A DNA stretch of 64,000 bases. Source: Vitrella brassicaformis. Its lineage: Eukaryota; Sar; Vitrellaceae. The position numbers and the translations under genes were made by a program. The stretch lies in contig CDMY01000310.1 in the NCBI GenBank assembly GCA_001179505.1, forward strand, positions 56,913 through 120,912, given 5' to 3'. The number at the start of each line of letters is the position of its first letter. Position 1 is the stretch's first letter. The notes under the pieces were generated by a model that saw nothing but the letters and a program-made list of their open reading frames with translations, was not told the origin of the DNA and did no database searches. Shown in pieces: positions 1 through 12,137 of the stretch.

Positions 1-3000
1 CGCCAGCAGCAGCTCGAGCGACGCACTCGACTCAGACAGGCTCTTCAAGACGCACTCAAAGGCACCAGACTGCACCTGAGGGTCGAGGGAGGGCTCGAGC
101 CGGCCAATCAGGTGGCCCAGAGCGACCACAGCGCCAGCCGCGCTGTCCTCCTCTTTGCTCTCCTCGGATGTTGCCCGCCGGTGGAAGTCCTTGAGCCACT
201 GCCGCTGTGTGTCGATTGGCATGCTCTCTGCCAGCCGTCCGATCAGCGAGGCCATCTTGCGCCTGTTGCTGCCGCCCGAGTAGAGGATGCCCTCGATGAG
301 CAAAGGCAGCCTCCTCTCCAGCTGAGGAAGGATCGTTTTGGTACTGGCAGCTGTCAGGTCTAGGACGGTGAGCAGCAGCTGGGCGATGAGAAAGTGCGAT
401 CGGAACATGGTGGCGTGGGTGTCGTCGGGCACCAGCAGTGTGTCGAGGGCATAGATGAGGGCGTAGAGGCTCTGTGCCGACGGCAGCTCGGGCGCACTCG
501 GCAAGTCGAGAGCAGCGGACACACGCTCCTGAAAGTCACACACACAAGGCACAGAGACAGACAGAGGCACGGGCACTTTCGTCCAACTGCACCCGAGAAG
601 TACCTTCTCTGTCTGCTCAATGATTGTCTCCTCCTCAGCGGTGTCATCTTCCTCTTGCACGGCTCCTTCCCCGTCAGCATCAGCAGCAGCATCAGCACCA
701 GGAGGACCGTCCTGCCCCCCCACCTCCACTTTTTGCCGCTTCCTCTCGGGGGGCGAGTCGGGCAGCTGTCGTGTGCCCGTGGATCCGGTAATGGTGGTGG
801 TATCCTTCTGCTGTTGCTGCTGCTGCTGCTGTTGCTGTTGCTGTTGCTGGGCCGCCTGCCACGCCGCGTGTCGGGCAATGTCGTTCTTGACGCACTGCAG
901 TGCGTAGTGCATCAGCTCCTGACGCTCCGACAGAGAGACGGGGGCTGAGGGGAACTGGGGGAGGGGGATGGGCACCGCGCTGACGGCTGCCAGCCACTCG
1001 GACTCGGTCTGCGGGCGTGTGTTGCTCGGAGGGGGTGGGGGGAATCGCTCCATCACTGTGAAGGCGATGAAGTTCTCGAACGACGGCAGGTCCAGCCGGT
1101 GCTGCTCGATCAGAGTGGCGGCCGCATCGCGCACACCACGGTCGGTGTCCGCTGACGCCTTAACCGCATAGTACCTGCCAGCAGCGGTGTCAGGCCCATA
1201 GAGCACCGAGGCCCAGCGCATGGCCTCCTTTTTGACCCCTCCCACACGCACAGCCGAGTAGCGGTCCAGGATGGCGAGGGCCTGCTCGCGGACGGCCGGC
1301 GGCTGCTCCTTGATGCAGGCGGCCAGGCCACCCAAGAGCTCCAAAATGTGCGGGCCGCCGCCTTTGCGACGAGTGAGCTTGTTGAACAGCTGACAGACAG
1401 ACACAGACACAGAGAGAGAGAGAGAGAGGAGCTGAGGTGCTTCTGGTGGCAGTGCAGGGGGAAAGGAATGCTCAGCTCACGTGTGGTGTGGCCTCCAGTG
1501 CAAGAGCTGGGAGGTCCGGTGCGGTGGCGTGTTTGTGCAGAAGGGTCGCCGCAACACGATAGGCGAGAGTGGTGGACGGATCTGACGAAGCACACACACA
1601 CACACACGCATTCGACACCTCTCGCCTATCCACCGACACACACACGTACAAGCAAGTGTCCTGCCCTACCCTCTCCGTGCTCGTCTTCCACGTCAGTGTG
1701 GATGAAGGTCTCATAGAGCGACTTGAAGATGGCGCCGCAGTGAGGCCTGAGGGCGTCCGGTTGGCCGTGCAGCACCACCCACCGCCCCAACTGCAAAGCG
1801 GCCTTGTGCAGCTCGGGAGAGGGAGCCGCCAGGGCCTCCTCATACACCTGAAGGAATGAATGGATGTGCGAACATCCCTATTTGTGTGTGTCTGGTGTGG
1901 ATCGCATGTTATGTTCACCTGGAAGATGTAGGGCAGGTAGTTGGCCGCTCGTAGCGACCGGCTCAGCAGCTGGAGCGCCTTGACGTGCACTCGCTGACAC
2001 ACACACACGCATATACACACACCAAAGAGTTGTGTGTGTGCAGACGGCCGTCTGCCATGTGTGTCACCCACTCACCTGTGGGACTCGCCATCTCCTGCCC
2101 TCCACCCTGGGCACCACCGTCACGGGGCCAAACACATCCCCCCCACTCACCACAAACGGACCCACGCTCCCACCACTCGGAGGCGCCTCCCTCCTCTCTG
2201 TCCCCTCTCCCGCCCCTGGCCCATTCTCACCAACCGCAGACACGGGCATGGGCGGTGGTGGTGGCGGCGGCTTCTCCAACACGCTCTCAATAATTGCCGC
2301 GATGAATCGGTCGTCGTTGACGTCCATCTGGCCCTGAATGGTCTTGACCATGCCGTCAGCGGCGTTTGCCGTCTGCTCGTCGTGAGGGTCGCAGGAGGCG
2401 ATGAGCAGCAGGGGGTAGGCCACCAGTGGGGGGATGGCGGGGTGCGAGAGCAACGCCAAAACGGGAGGCTTTAGTGCCCGCCAGGACTCGGGAGGGTGCG
2501 CCTTGACTTTGGGCTTCCTGCACACAGAGACACACACGTGTGTCGTGTGAGTGTGGTCACCCACACCAACAGCCACCTCCCCCCCCACCTCCGCACTGAC
2601 CAGTGTGTCCACATGTTGGCGGTGAGTCCGGCCATGGACACGGCATCGCCACTGCCAGACGGAATCAACAGCAGCTCGCGAATGCCCGACAATAGCCTGC
2701 ACACATCGATCCATCCATCCATCCATCCCCATCACAGAGCGCACACAAAGACGGCACCACACGATCTCTCACTCCCTCACCGTTCCACGTGTTTCCTGTC
2801 GGCATCTCTGATCCACTCGGCCACAGCGCGCCTCTTGTCCGTTCCCTCTTTTGACAAGTGTGGCGGCAGGCAGCTGGCCAGGAAGATGGTGAAAGGGGGG
2901 ATGAACTTGTCGGGCAGAGAGGGGAACACGGGCAGCAGGGCCGAGGCGCAGCTGAGCTTGGTCGGCTCGTCTGCACGCTGCACGCACCAAAACAAACAGC

Positions 3001-3562
3001 GCAAATCAGACAGACATATAGTGCGCATGGGTGTGTGGTGTGATGGTGCGGACCGACTCACCTGGATGCCGAGTTCCAAGAAGACGAGCGAGAGGTTGCG
3101 GAAGAGGATGACGCCGTTGCCCTCCATCGGCTTGGTGGCCCACATGGTGATGACCTTCTCGGACGGCACGGTGATGCCAGACACATTGCCCTTCACACGA
3201 ATGATGATCTACACGCACACACCACCCCATCACACACACAAGAAAGTCTTCGAGAGTGCGCCACGTCCGTCAGTCATTGGTATCTGACGACGTACGTGGT
3301 TGAGAATTTCAATGACGCCCTTCCGATCTGCGTCGGTGCAGATGAGCAGCTCCTCCAAAACGGCCGGCAGGATCTGACACACACACACACACACGGACAC
3401 ACACAGAGACCAATAAAAGCAGCACTGCATTCTTCAACGTTTCGTCTGTTGATGTGATCTGCCCACCTTGTCGAGCATTGCCGTCATCTTGGCGTCCTCT
3501 GTGTGCGTCAGGCGAATCAGCATCTTCGCGTACATCTCAGCCTTGCCCGACTCAGACGCCAT
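1..3562 (-). CDS. ECM29: Proteasome adaptor ECM29-like protein, N-terminal part (3' end beyond window)
   Basis: HEAT-repeat scaffold expected to bind the 26S proteasome. The ATG is at 3562 (MASESGKAEMYAKML). In-phase exons are 3562-3467, 3373-3296, 3208-3062, 2977-2781, 2696-2601, 2517-2076, 1993-1919, 1847-1670, 1581-1481, then from about 1391 downward; the reading frame runs off the window at base 1. Early segments (LPAVLEELL, a KGVIEILNHV helix, a long FLELGIQ segment) follow the order of the ECM29 N-terminus as I recall it, and later stretches look like alpha-helical repeats. Near 700-860 there is an acidic, low-complexity insert with a Gln run, unusual for the family. The first intron follows residue 32. 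The family call rests on pattern memory, not an alignment; another HEAT-repeat protein (importin-like) is the alternative. Confidence 0.62.
808..850 (-). repeat. CAG/CTG trinucleotide run encoding poly-Gln in the ECM29-like gene
   Basis: On the + strand this is a near-perfect CTG run with some TTG units. Read on the coding (-) strand it gives about 13 consecutive Gln codons (CAG/CAA mixed), followed by a Thr- and Asp/Glu-rich linker. It lies inside an open coding frame. Confidence 0.85.
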
Positions 3563-3944
3563 CTTCTCTCTGCAGGGACGCAGAACTGATCAGATCTCAA
3601 TCAGGCTCAGTCAATTAACACATCCGCAGGACGCTGCACTGGTAAAAACATTGCATGAACCCCTCGTTTCTGTCCCGCCTCCCTGCGAGCTTTACTGCGA
3701 GCTTGAAAGGGATCGACACCACCTGTCTCTTTCTTCAGCCGGAACAAACGCAAACACAGAGGTGAGAGAGGGAGAGAGATGCACTTTCATCCTATGCCAC
3801 CAAACACGGACCATTAACGTTTCTGACTGTGCGGTCTGATCTGCCTCTCGTGGCTGGCTGCAGAAAGGACAACATACACCCGACACAGCCAGCGTCACTT
3901 ATCAAGACCAAGCTGCAGGGGAGCATCAAGCATCAAGCACGAAG
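3563..3944. promoter_or_regulatory. Divergent promoter region between the ECM29-like and pacifastin-like genes
   Basis: These 382 bp separate two start codons facing away from each other. I see no convincing ORF here and no TATA box I would defend. It probably holds both 5' leaders and promoters. Confidence 0.45.
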
Positions 3945-4632
3945 ATGACCAAGATCAGCCTTGCTGCCCTAGTGGTGATGGTCGCCTTGATTGGCGTGGC
4001 GGCCGCCGTGCCCGAGTCGGGCGATGGTGGCCGCGTCTGTCCCTCTGGGTGCGTCTCATGGTTCGACGGTATGGGATGACGAACAGCGGTTCCATGGTGT
4101 GTGGGTGGGTGCCTTATTGGCTGGTATGTGTGTGTTGGTTGCCTGCGTCTGTCAGGGTGCAATAATTGCTTCTGCAACGAGGACGGCAGCCTCGGCGGCT
4201 GCACACGGAAATTCTGCCCACCTGGCACCGAGGAGCCCCCCAGATGCCGCAAATGGGGTCAGTCAACGAGGGAAATTGTCCGATCCACTCACTCTGTGTG
4301 CTCATGTGGCTGTGTCTGGCTGTGTGTGTGCGTGTAGCCGAGCCCGAGCGCCTCTGCCCCGTTGGCTGCCTGCAGTGGTTCGATGGCTGCAACTGGTGCC
4401 AGTGCAGTGAGGACGGGACGCTGGGAGCCTGCACACTCAGACTCTGCCCGCCGGGGACAGAAGAGCCTCCGAAGTGCCTCAGATGGGGTAAGCGTGGGCA
4501 CACGAGCATGTGTGAGTGTCATGTGAGCGTCATGTGTGCCGCCTCGTTGTGTGTGTGTGTGTGGTGGATGCAGCCACGACGACTACGCCGGGCCCGGGCC
4601 CGGGCCCCCCTCCTGAAGAGGACCTCGAGTGA
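3945..4632 (+). CDS. Small secreted Cys-rich protein with two pacifastin-like repeats
   Basis: Four exons (3945-4068, 4156-4257, 4336-4487, 4574-4632) join in frame. Residues 1-22 form a clear signal peptide (MTKISLAALVVMVALIGVAA). Two tandem modules follow, each with CNxCxC, an acidic EDG segment, then CTxxxC, and a CPPGTEEPPxC tail. The second module matches the pacifastin spacing C-x10-CNxCxC-x3-G-x4-CT-x3-C. That family comprises small disulfide-bonded serine-protease inhibitors known mainly from arthropods. Each module has extra Cys (VGC/SGC and the CPPG tail) absent from classic pacifastin. The protein ends in a Pro/Gly-rich acidic tail. All three introns are phase 1, and one splits module 1 but not module 2. 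Protease inhibition is inferred from the pattern only. Confidence 0.72.
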
Positions 4633-5098
4633 AAGACAGAGCCTGCAAGACACACACGGGCCAGCCAGCCCGCCTGTAGATACAGACAGCTGATGGGTTA
4701 CACATGTGTTTGTGCGTGCCAGTAGTGAGTGTTAGAGAGAGAGCTGGGGGGTGGGTGTCTGAACCATGGGTATTTGTCAGTTTCTCGGGCTAGGTGGCCG
4801 GCTCCCCGTGTCGCGGGTTGTCTGTCTGTCTGTCTGCCTGCCTGCCTGTCGATAGTCAATTGGTGCGTGGGCTTTCCCGTTTGTGTGGCTGTGTCTGCTG
4901 CTCGGTCTTTTTTTCAATGTGAGACAGACGGGACGCATGCACCGTGAATGAAGGCGTGGGTGGCTGATCGATCAGCATGCAGGAAGTCCTGCGCGCGTGC
5001 GTCCATAAAATAAATATTCATCACAAACACGTCCACACACACAGAAGGGTCCATCACTCACTCAGCTGTCTGCCCGTCGCGTCTTCTGCGTTTGTCAG
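4633..5098. other. Intergenic stretch, no gene seen
   Basis: Contains the 3' flank of the pacifastin-like gene with short CTGT and CTGC runs (about 4820-4850). No supported gene or RNA. Confidence 0.5.
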
Positions 5099-5615
5099 TG
5101 CGTGTGTGGAAACGATCAACCAGGTGTGGAGGAGCCCGAGGCGTGTTCATCAACATGACGGCCATACCCACAGCCATCTACTACGGTACTGACACACACG
5201 TACTTACACGCAGAGAGTGGCTGACGTGTGTGTTTGTATGTGTGTTTGTCGACAGGGTGTATCTTGACCCCCTGACGGGTCTGCCCCGTGTGCTGTTGCA
5301 TGCCGATCTAGTCAAAGATGCAACGGTGGGCTGTGTGGACGACCTGGTGCTGAGTGGTGGCGGTGGGGGTGAGGAGGGCCGAGCGCAGGGTTTCAAGAGT
5401 GAGAGTGGGTCCACATGGCTGGTGCCTTTCATCCTCAAGAAAGCCAAAGGGAAGCAGGTGCTTGTTCAGCAGGTAAGTAAGCCAGGCAGACTTACACGTG
5501 TGCCACCTACATAATTAATTTGTTGTTGAATTTTGTGTCCCCTTGTGTGGTGTTTGTCTGTCAGCTCTTGTCGCGTCCCTTTGGCGCGTCTACCTTACAT
5601 TTGTCATCGCTGTGA
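5099..5615 (+). CDS. Left copy of the LLSRPFGA-tail gene (partial or rearranged 5' end)
   Basis: Exons 5256-5472 and 5565-5615 encode a product almost identical to the C-terminal part of the gene at 13510-14148 (VYLDPLTG, CVDDLVLSGGGGG, ending LLSRPFGASTLHLSSL). A possible upstream exon 5099-5185 joins in phase (CG|G) but resembles nothing in the other copy and has no clear start. The shared sequence begins at the TTTGTCGACAG just before 5256. Here that is a splice acceptor, while in the right copy the same bases are read as codons. The left copy is therefore probably a 5'-truncated duplicate that acquired a new 5' end, or a decaying copy. No family recognised. Confidence 0.4.
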
Positions 5616-5858
5616 CGGTCTCTTGCCAGTCAATAGTCAGTCGTGTCTGCAATGTCGATGTCTGTGTCGGCCTGGCTTGCACTAGTCGATCTGGTCTGTC
5701 AGTCAGGTCAAGAAGGCAGTCAGTCCGTCCGTCAGGGCTGAGGCTGGCCTTGTGCAAAGGCAACAGGCGGTGGTGCCATCGGTGCCAGTGGCCAACTGCA
5801 CACACACACACACACACACGTATTCAGGTGTGGGTGTGATGTCATTTTGTCTGTCTTA

Positions 5859-6683
5859 CTATTGCTGCTGCATCACTTGTGGCTGCTGCATGAACTGAGG
5901 TGCCTGGTGCAATGGCATAGACCACATTCATTCATGTGTGTGTTTTCGGTTGCTTTGTGGCTTCCGCTCACTCACCATGAGCGGTGCATTCGGTGCATTG
6001 TTGTTGAAGACTGGCGGTGATGCCATCAGTGTCTGCGGCAACTGCTGCTGCTGCATCGACTGTCGCCAATTCGCCAACACGCTGAGCGACAGAAAGATAT
6101 ACACGAGACAAGAGTCAGGGATTTCATTGGCTGGCTGGCTCATTTACTTGTTGATGTGCGTCTTGTCTGCGTCGGAATTCGGTCTCTGACTCAGAGCTGA
6201 CTGCACCAATTGCACCTGCACAACACACACACACGCACACACATCCGTGCAGTGCACCACTCTCTCCGCTCTCTGTGTATGTTATGTGTGTGTCTCATTT
6301 CTATGCCAGTCGTGACGGAGTCATTGTGTTGCCGTTGTTGTTGTGCGAAGGGTCATTGGAGAGCAGCAATGAGGCAATCTGGCCGAGTGCATCGACTGAC
6401 TCAGTGTTGAGACCGGATAAAAGCGTGCCTAGCTCGCTCAAAGCTCGCGACTCCAGAACAACCCGGCAGTTGCGTGTCGTCGTTTGATGGTGCGTGAAAG
6501 ACATGGGACTTGGCCGTCAGGCCGCTTAGGACATTTCGTGAAACCGCTCTCTCTCTCAGAACAACCCGACAAGCCTTCAGATCCGTACACACACGCATCA
6601 GGTCATCCTGCTGATTTGAGCGGGGAGTGGCGTCGTGCTGCTGATGGGTGGCTTGTGTGAATTGTGGAAGAAGACCTGCACAC
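5859..6683 (-). pseudogene. Broken left copy of the Gln-rich secreted-protein gene
   Basis: On the - strand this matches exons 3-6 of the gene at 12138-13228: FTQATHQQHDA, the SMQQQQLPQT segment and the terminal QPQVMQQQ before the stop at 5859. The first two exons, with the signal peptide, are missing upstream. An extra block of about 165 bp interrupts exon 3 just after the DDLMR codons and destroys the frame. The CAGCAGTTG unit present in the right copy is also absent. Loss of start and signal peptide plus the interrupting block make this a pseudogene or gene fragment. Confidence 0.75.
6433..6598. other. About 165-bp block present only in the left copy
   Basis: The right copy passes directly from GATGCGTG to the GGTCTCAAC segment, with only a short divergent stretch between. 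The left copy carries this extra block. It contains two copies of the 12-mer CAGAACAACCCG (6454-6465 and 6557-6568) in the same orientation. No target-site duplication or transposon termini are evident. Confidence 0.55.
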
Positions 6684-7056
6684 ACACCGATGGATGGATG
6701 GATAGATGTGTGTCAGACTCTCTGTCTGGCTGGCTGTCTGTCTGTTTCTCTTTGCCGCCGTCTTTGCCCTGTGGCGTGTTCGCTTGCTCTTTGCCCTCTC
6801 GCGATGTGGTGTGACAACTCGAGTGACTCGCTACGCCGTTCTCTCGGCCGAATGCGTCACACGGCCGCATCGCCTCACCTCGTAGGGTTCAGGGTATCAA
6901 ACCCTGCACCCACAAACCCTGTCTGTGACCGAGGAGCCATGGCACCCACAAACTCTGCCGCTGCTGGTGGTGCTAGCTCGTTGACCTCTCTCTGATCTGT
7001 CCATCTGAGCATCGAACGAGGTGAGCAGCACACAGATCTGTGAGCAGAAATGCTCG

Positions 7057-8515
7057 ATGGACATAATCCTCTGTCTGTCGGCTCTGTCGCTCTGTGCAGC
7101 CTCTCGTCGAGCGCCTCACTCATCTGACCGTCTTGGCCCATCCATCTCAGGGCTGAGAGATGATTCAGGCGTGGACGACGTCTTGCCTCTCGAGGAATGG
7201 TGGGGGGGATCAGCGAAGTGAGTTGATGAATCTGTGTGACGTCTTCCAGTCCGACGAGGACCATTACGGCAAGGGGCTGATGCTGAAGACCAACACTGAC
7301 GAGCTCTATGTGATCACCGCCGCACACGTCGCCGTTGGCGCGACGAAGGTGAAGACCGACATCGGCAACAAAGAGCAGGAAATGGCCGTCAAGATGGCGT
7401 GGATGCACGAGGGCTACCTCGCTGATGGACACCCAGATCTCGCCCTACTAAGGATTGAGCACAACGACATCGTCCGCGCCGCACTCCGCGCCAAGCCACT
7501 TATTGCAGCCGACAATGTCAACCTCCGGCACGAGCTGTGTTCTGTCGACAAACAGCGGTTCTTCAAGGGCGAGATCACGGAGATCCGTTCAGAGGCGCCA
7601 TCGTGTGTGGCTACCGCGGCGGCAGCGGGTTCTACGGCTGGCGCAGTGGGCCCTACGGCTGGGGCACCGACTGCCGGGTCGGACCCCAGACGCATGTTGT
7701 GGCTGCTGCTCTCGGGCATCACGTCAATGCCAGGCGACTCGGGAAGCCCTATGGTGACTGCCGACGGATATCTCGGTGGTGTCGTCCACGGCGTGTCCCC
7801 ACAGACATCCAAGAGCAAACGGCACATGAGCAGCACCACCAACTCTGTCACTGTCCGAGCTCACCACCCCCTCCTCTACATCGCTCCCCTCGATTCTCTC
7901 CGTTCGCCCAGCGAAAGTTTCGTCGCAGTCCCTCGTAAGGAGGACAACAAGCATCTCTACGAGGCCCTGGAGCTGCTCGAGCTGATGCCGCCCACCTTCT
8001 CCATCAAGAAGAATCCGATGATGACCATTGCCGGCTACAAAACAAGCTACGTCACGCCGGCGGAGTCGCAGCTCCAGGAGGGGGATGAGGCCGATGAACC
8101 TTGGATGAAGGCTCTCAACCGACTTGAGATCCGCCTCAGCAAGCAGATCAGCCGCGTGAGCGAGCAGATCAACAGCATGAGAGGGTATGAGAAGGGCGAG
8201 ATGGCCACAGAAGCGAGCTTCAAGAGCCTGCGAGAGCACCTCATGCAGCACTTCGACATCGCCGAGGCGGACATTGACTCGATGACGGTCACGGATCTCT
8301 TCATGAAGCTCTTCAATGAGCTCGAGAAGGACCCCTTTCCCGAGGTGCGCACACAGTCAACACACATGTGCGCCCACCCGACACCGAGCCGCGACGCTTT
8401 CTGAGTGTTGTGATGTGTTGTGCTGTGTCTTGTCTGTGTGTAGTGGGTGATGCTACAGTTGCAGTTCTCGAAAGCTGCTCATGTGCCCCCACCGAAGCTG
8501 CGGCACGGCGGCTGA
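7057..8515 (+). CDS. Trypsin-like (S1-type fold) serine protease with C-terminal helical extension
   Basis: The long frame from 7160 carries an apparent catalytic triad: His in ITAAHV, Asp in HPDLALLRI and Ser in MPGDSGSPM, with an Ala/Gly/Thr-rich insert between Asp and Ser. About 150 residues follow, including a probable coiled coil (NRLEIRLSKQISRVSEQINS). The last exon (8444-8515) joins after GAG at 8344 and ends LRHGG. An overlapping frame starting at ATG 7057 begins with a signal-peptide-like segment (MDIILCLSALSLCAAS) and runs into a seven-G homopolymer at 7202-7208. One G fewer would fuse it to the protease frame. I give 7057 as the likely start assuming an indel there; otherwise the start is 7160 or 7226 and the protein lacks a signal. 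Confidence 0.68.
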
Positions 8516-9935
8516 TTGAGTGAGGTCGCTGGTTTAGCACGTCTTTGGCTGCATCAGAGGGTCGCTGTTGGCAGCCACTGGAGCATCAGACACGTTTCAG
8601 ACCTATCAGCTAGAAGCGCCACTGCGTTTGCGTTGTCCTTCACTTGTCGACTGATGGCTTGATGGTGAAGCCTGAATGGTCTCTGGCATTTCGTATCTAT
8701 CGCATGTCGAAATACACGCACCCCACCGAGCATGTCAGTAAGGAGGCTGCTGGTGTGCTGTGTCTGGCTGATCCGAGAGGTGCAAGATCTGCAGCTTGAC
8801 CTTTCAGCACACACACGTCTGTCGCCCACACACGAGGGTCCATCACTCCGCTCACTTGCAGTAAGCAGTCAGCCGGGCCGCGAGGGTGGATGTGCAGACA
8901 AACAGATAGACTCGGGCCTCATCCATCAGATACAACGCAGACACCATACATGCATCCCGGCCACGTTTGGTTCGGTTGTGTGACAAAGCCAAGGACAAGA
9001 CGCGTGCCAAGCCCTTCGTGGGGTGTGCACGGATCTCATCCTCGACCATGCCATGCAAACCAACCGAACGGCGACACATCCATCCATGCACATCGAACGA
9101 ACCATCCGGATCTCTCTTAGTGTCCATGTCTGTCTGTCTGAATGTAGGTCTGTCGGTCGGTCGGTCGGTCGGTCCGTGTTGATGCCTCTCTGACAGGTAA
9201 GTGAGACAATACTTGCGATGTGTGAATCGCCTCGTTCGTCTCGTGCCGCGGCAGTGAGGCGGAAACACACACCGACCGACAGACAAGACGCTCTCCCCTC
9301 TCTGTTCGCTGGTAGGGACTGCACAGAGAAATGAAAAACACAGCTGCTGCTCATCCCGTTGCACCCTACCCCTCCTCTCGCTTGTGGGAAAAACGTGTTG
9401 CTTCCATCCATCCATCTCGCTCTCTACAAGTGCGTGCGTGTGCGTGCCGCCGACCCGCCAAAAGGAACATATCGACATCTGTCCTGCCTGCCTTCCCCGC
9501 GAGTCACGTCAACACTACTGACACGACTGGCTACATTCGTCTGGCTCTCCATGCACACATGCGTGCTAACGTGCCGCCGTCATTGCCCACATCAAAGCTC
9601 ACCCGTCGATCAATCATCGGTAGTGATGTAAAACGCTCACCACCAAGTGAGTACGAAAGACTTCATTCGGAATGAATGGAATAGACAGAAGAAGCCGAGA
9701 AAGCCACCCCCAACCCCACTCCACCCCTCCCCACATGCAAGAATGCATACATGGGCCCCTCCCTCCCCCTATGCCAATTAGTAGCTAGTGGTGGTGACTG
9801 AGTGATAAAATCGTGGATGCTCTCTCCCACGTGCTGTGTTGGGTGCGTGTGCGTCGCTCACTCATTCACGAAAACTGCGCCCCCGCCGCTTGAAAGTGTG
9901 TGTACGTGTGAAGGTGTGTGGCCCTGCCAGTGTGT
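8516..9935. other. Intergenic 1.4 kb, no supported gene
   Basis: Lies between the 3' ends of the protease (+) and THI4 (-). Contains a CGGT microsatellite (about 9150-9175) and ATCC runs. Open frames here are short, with repeat-like composition and no recognisable motifs. Confidence 0.5.
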
Positions 9936-11576
<1,641 letters not shown>

Positions 11577-11589
11577 GATCGTGTCGTCG

Positions 11590-11668
11590 CTGGCAGAACA
11601 GAGGGGTGGTGGTCTTGGGTTGGGTTGGTCTGCGTGGGCGAGGCAACAAGCTCCCTTGCTTGCGTTAC
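11590..11668 (-). other. Candidate riboswitch-controlled leader intron of THI4
   Basis: A possible 5' splice site (TTG|GTAACG) lies inside the P5 hairpin of the TPP aptamer at 11668. A matching acceptor (CTGCCAG|CG) lies 13 nt before the THI4 ATG. The resulting 79-nt intron is the usual size here. The leader from 11577 to 11866 has no ATG on the coding strand. Inference: TPP binding could hide this donor, as known for eukaryotic TPP riboswitches that act on splicing. Confidence 0.5.
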
Positions 11669-11743
11669 CAAGCTAGAGGTTCGAACGGTGTAGATCTCAG
11701 CCGGCGCAGCTCCTGTGAGCACACCAGCACCCGCGCTTGTGCC
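11642..11743 (-). promoter_or_regulatory. TPP riboswitch aptamer in the THI4 leader
   Basis: On the - strand, 66 nt upstream of the THI4 ATG, this 102-nt segment carries the TPP-aptamer elements in order. P1 pairs GGCACAAGC (11743-11735) with GCTTGTTGCC (11651-11642). GGGTGC is followed by a P2 pairing GCTGG with CCGGC, with a short GCTC/GAGC P3 between. The invariant CTGAGA lies at 11700-11695 and GAACCT at 11682-11677. P5 is GCTTG-GTAAC-GCAAGC (11673-11658), followed by AAGGGA (11657-11652). This arrangement plus the thiamine gene downstream makes the call strong, though no covariance model was run. Confidence 0.9.
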
Positions 11744-12137
11744 GAAAAGCCAAAGATTCTCGAAGGTGGTTTTGTGGTAGTCGCGGTTAAGCTCGCGGAT
11801 ACCCTGATCGCTCAAACCCGGCACAATTCCTCTCTACGCTGACTGTGCGTGTTATCTGGTGCCAGGCATGCCTTTTCGGCGATTCCATTGCAAGCAGTCG
11901 AGGCGATTCATCATTCATACGGGTTGGGAAGGATTAGGAAGGATGGGAAGGATGTCCATCCACTTCAGGCAATGCACCCCTTTTTCGTGATTCATCACTC
12001 GCTCATATACTGTACTACATATGATTGTCCGCCCGTACATATACATACGTGTATATGTCCACACACACACACAGAGAGAGATACAAGGACAGGAAGCTGT
12101 GCTGTGCGTGTGACTCCTCTCTCTCTGACGCGCAAAG

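Larger units (their letters stand above)
5245..6755 (+). repeat. Left arm of a large inverted duplication
   Basis: This segment is the reverse complement of about 12500-13910 with high identity over exons and introns alike. It holds two convergent gene tails in the same order as the right arm. It differs by small indels and an extra block near 6433-6598. The arms are separated by roughly 5.7 kb containing the protease and THI4. Confidence 0.85.

Noticed and set aside
8852-9478. 208-codon open frame on the - strand
   Set aside because: No motif, no homologous look, composition driven by repeats, no sensible splice signals.
11676-11684. GGTTCGAAC, looking like a tRNA T-loop
   Set aside because: The flanks do not pair as a T-stem and no acceptor stem or anticodon arm fits. 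The sequence is part of the TPP aptamer.
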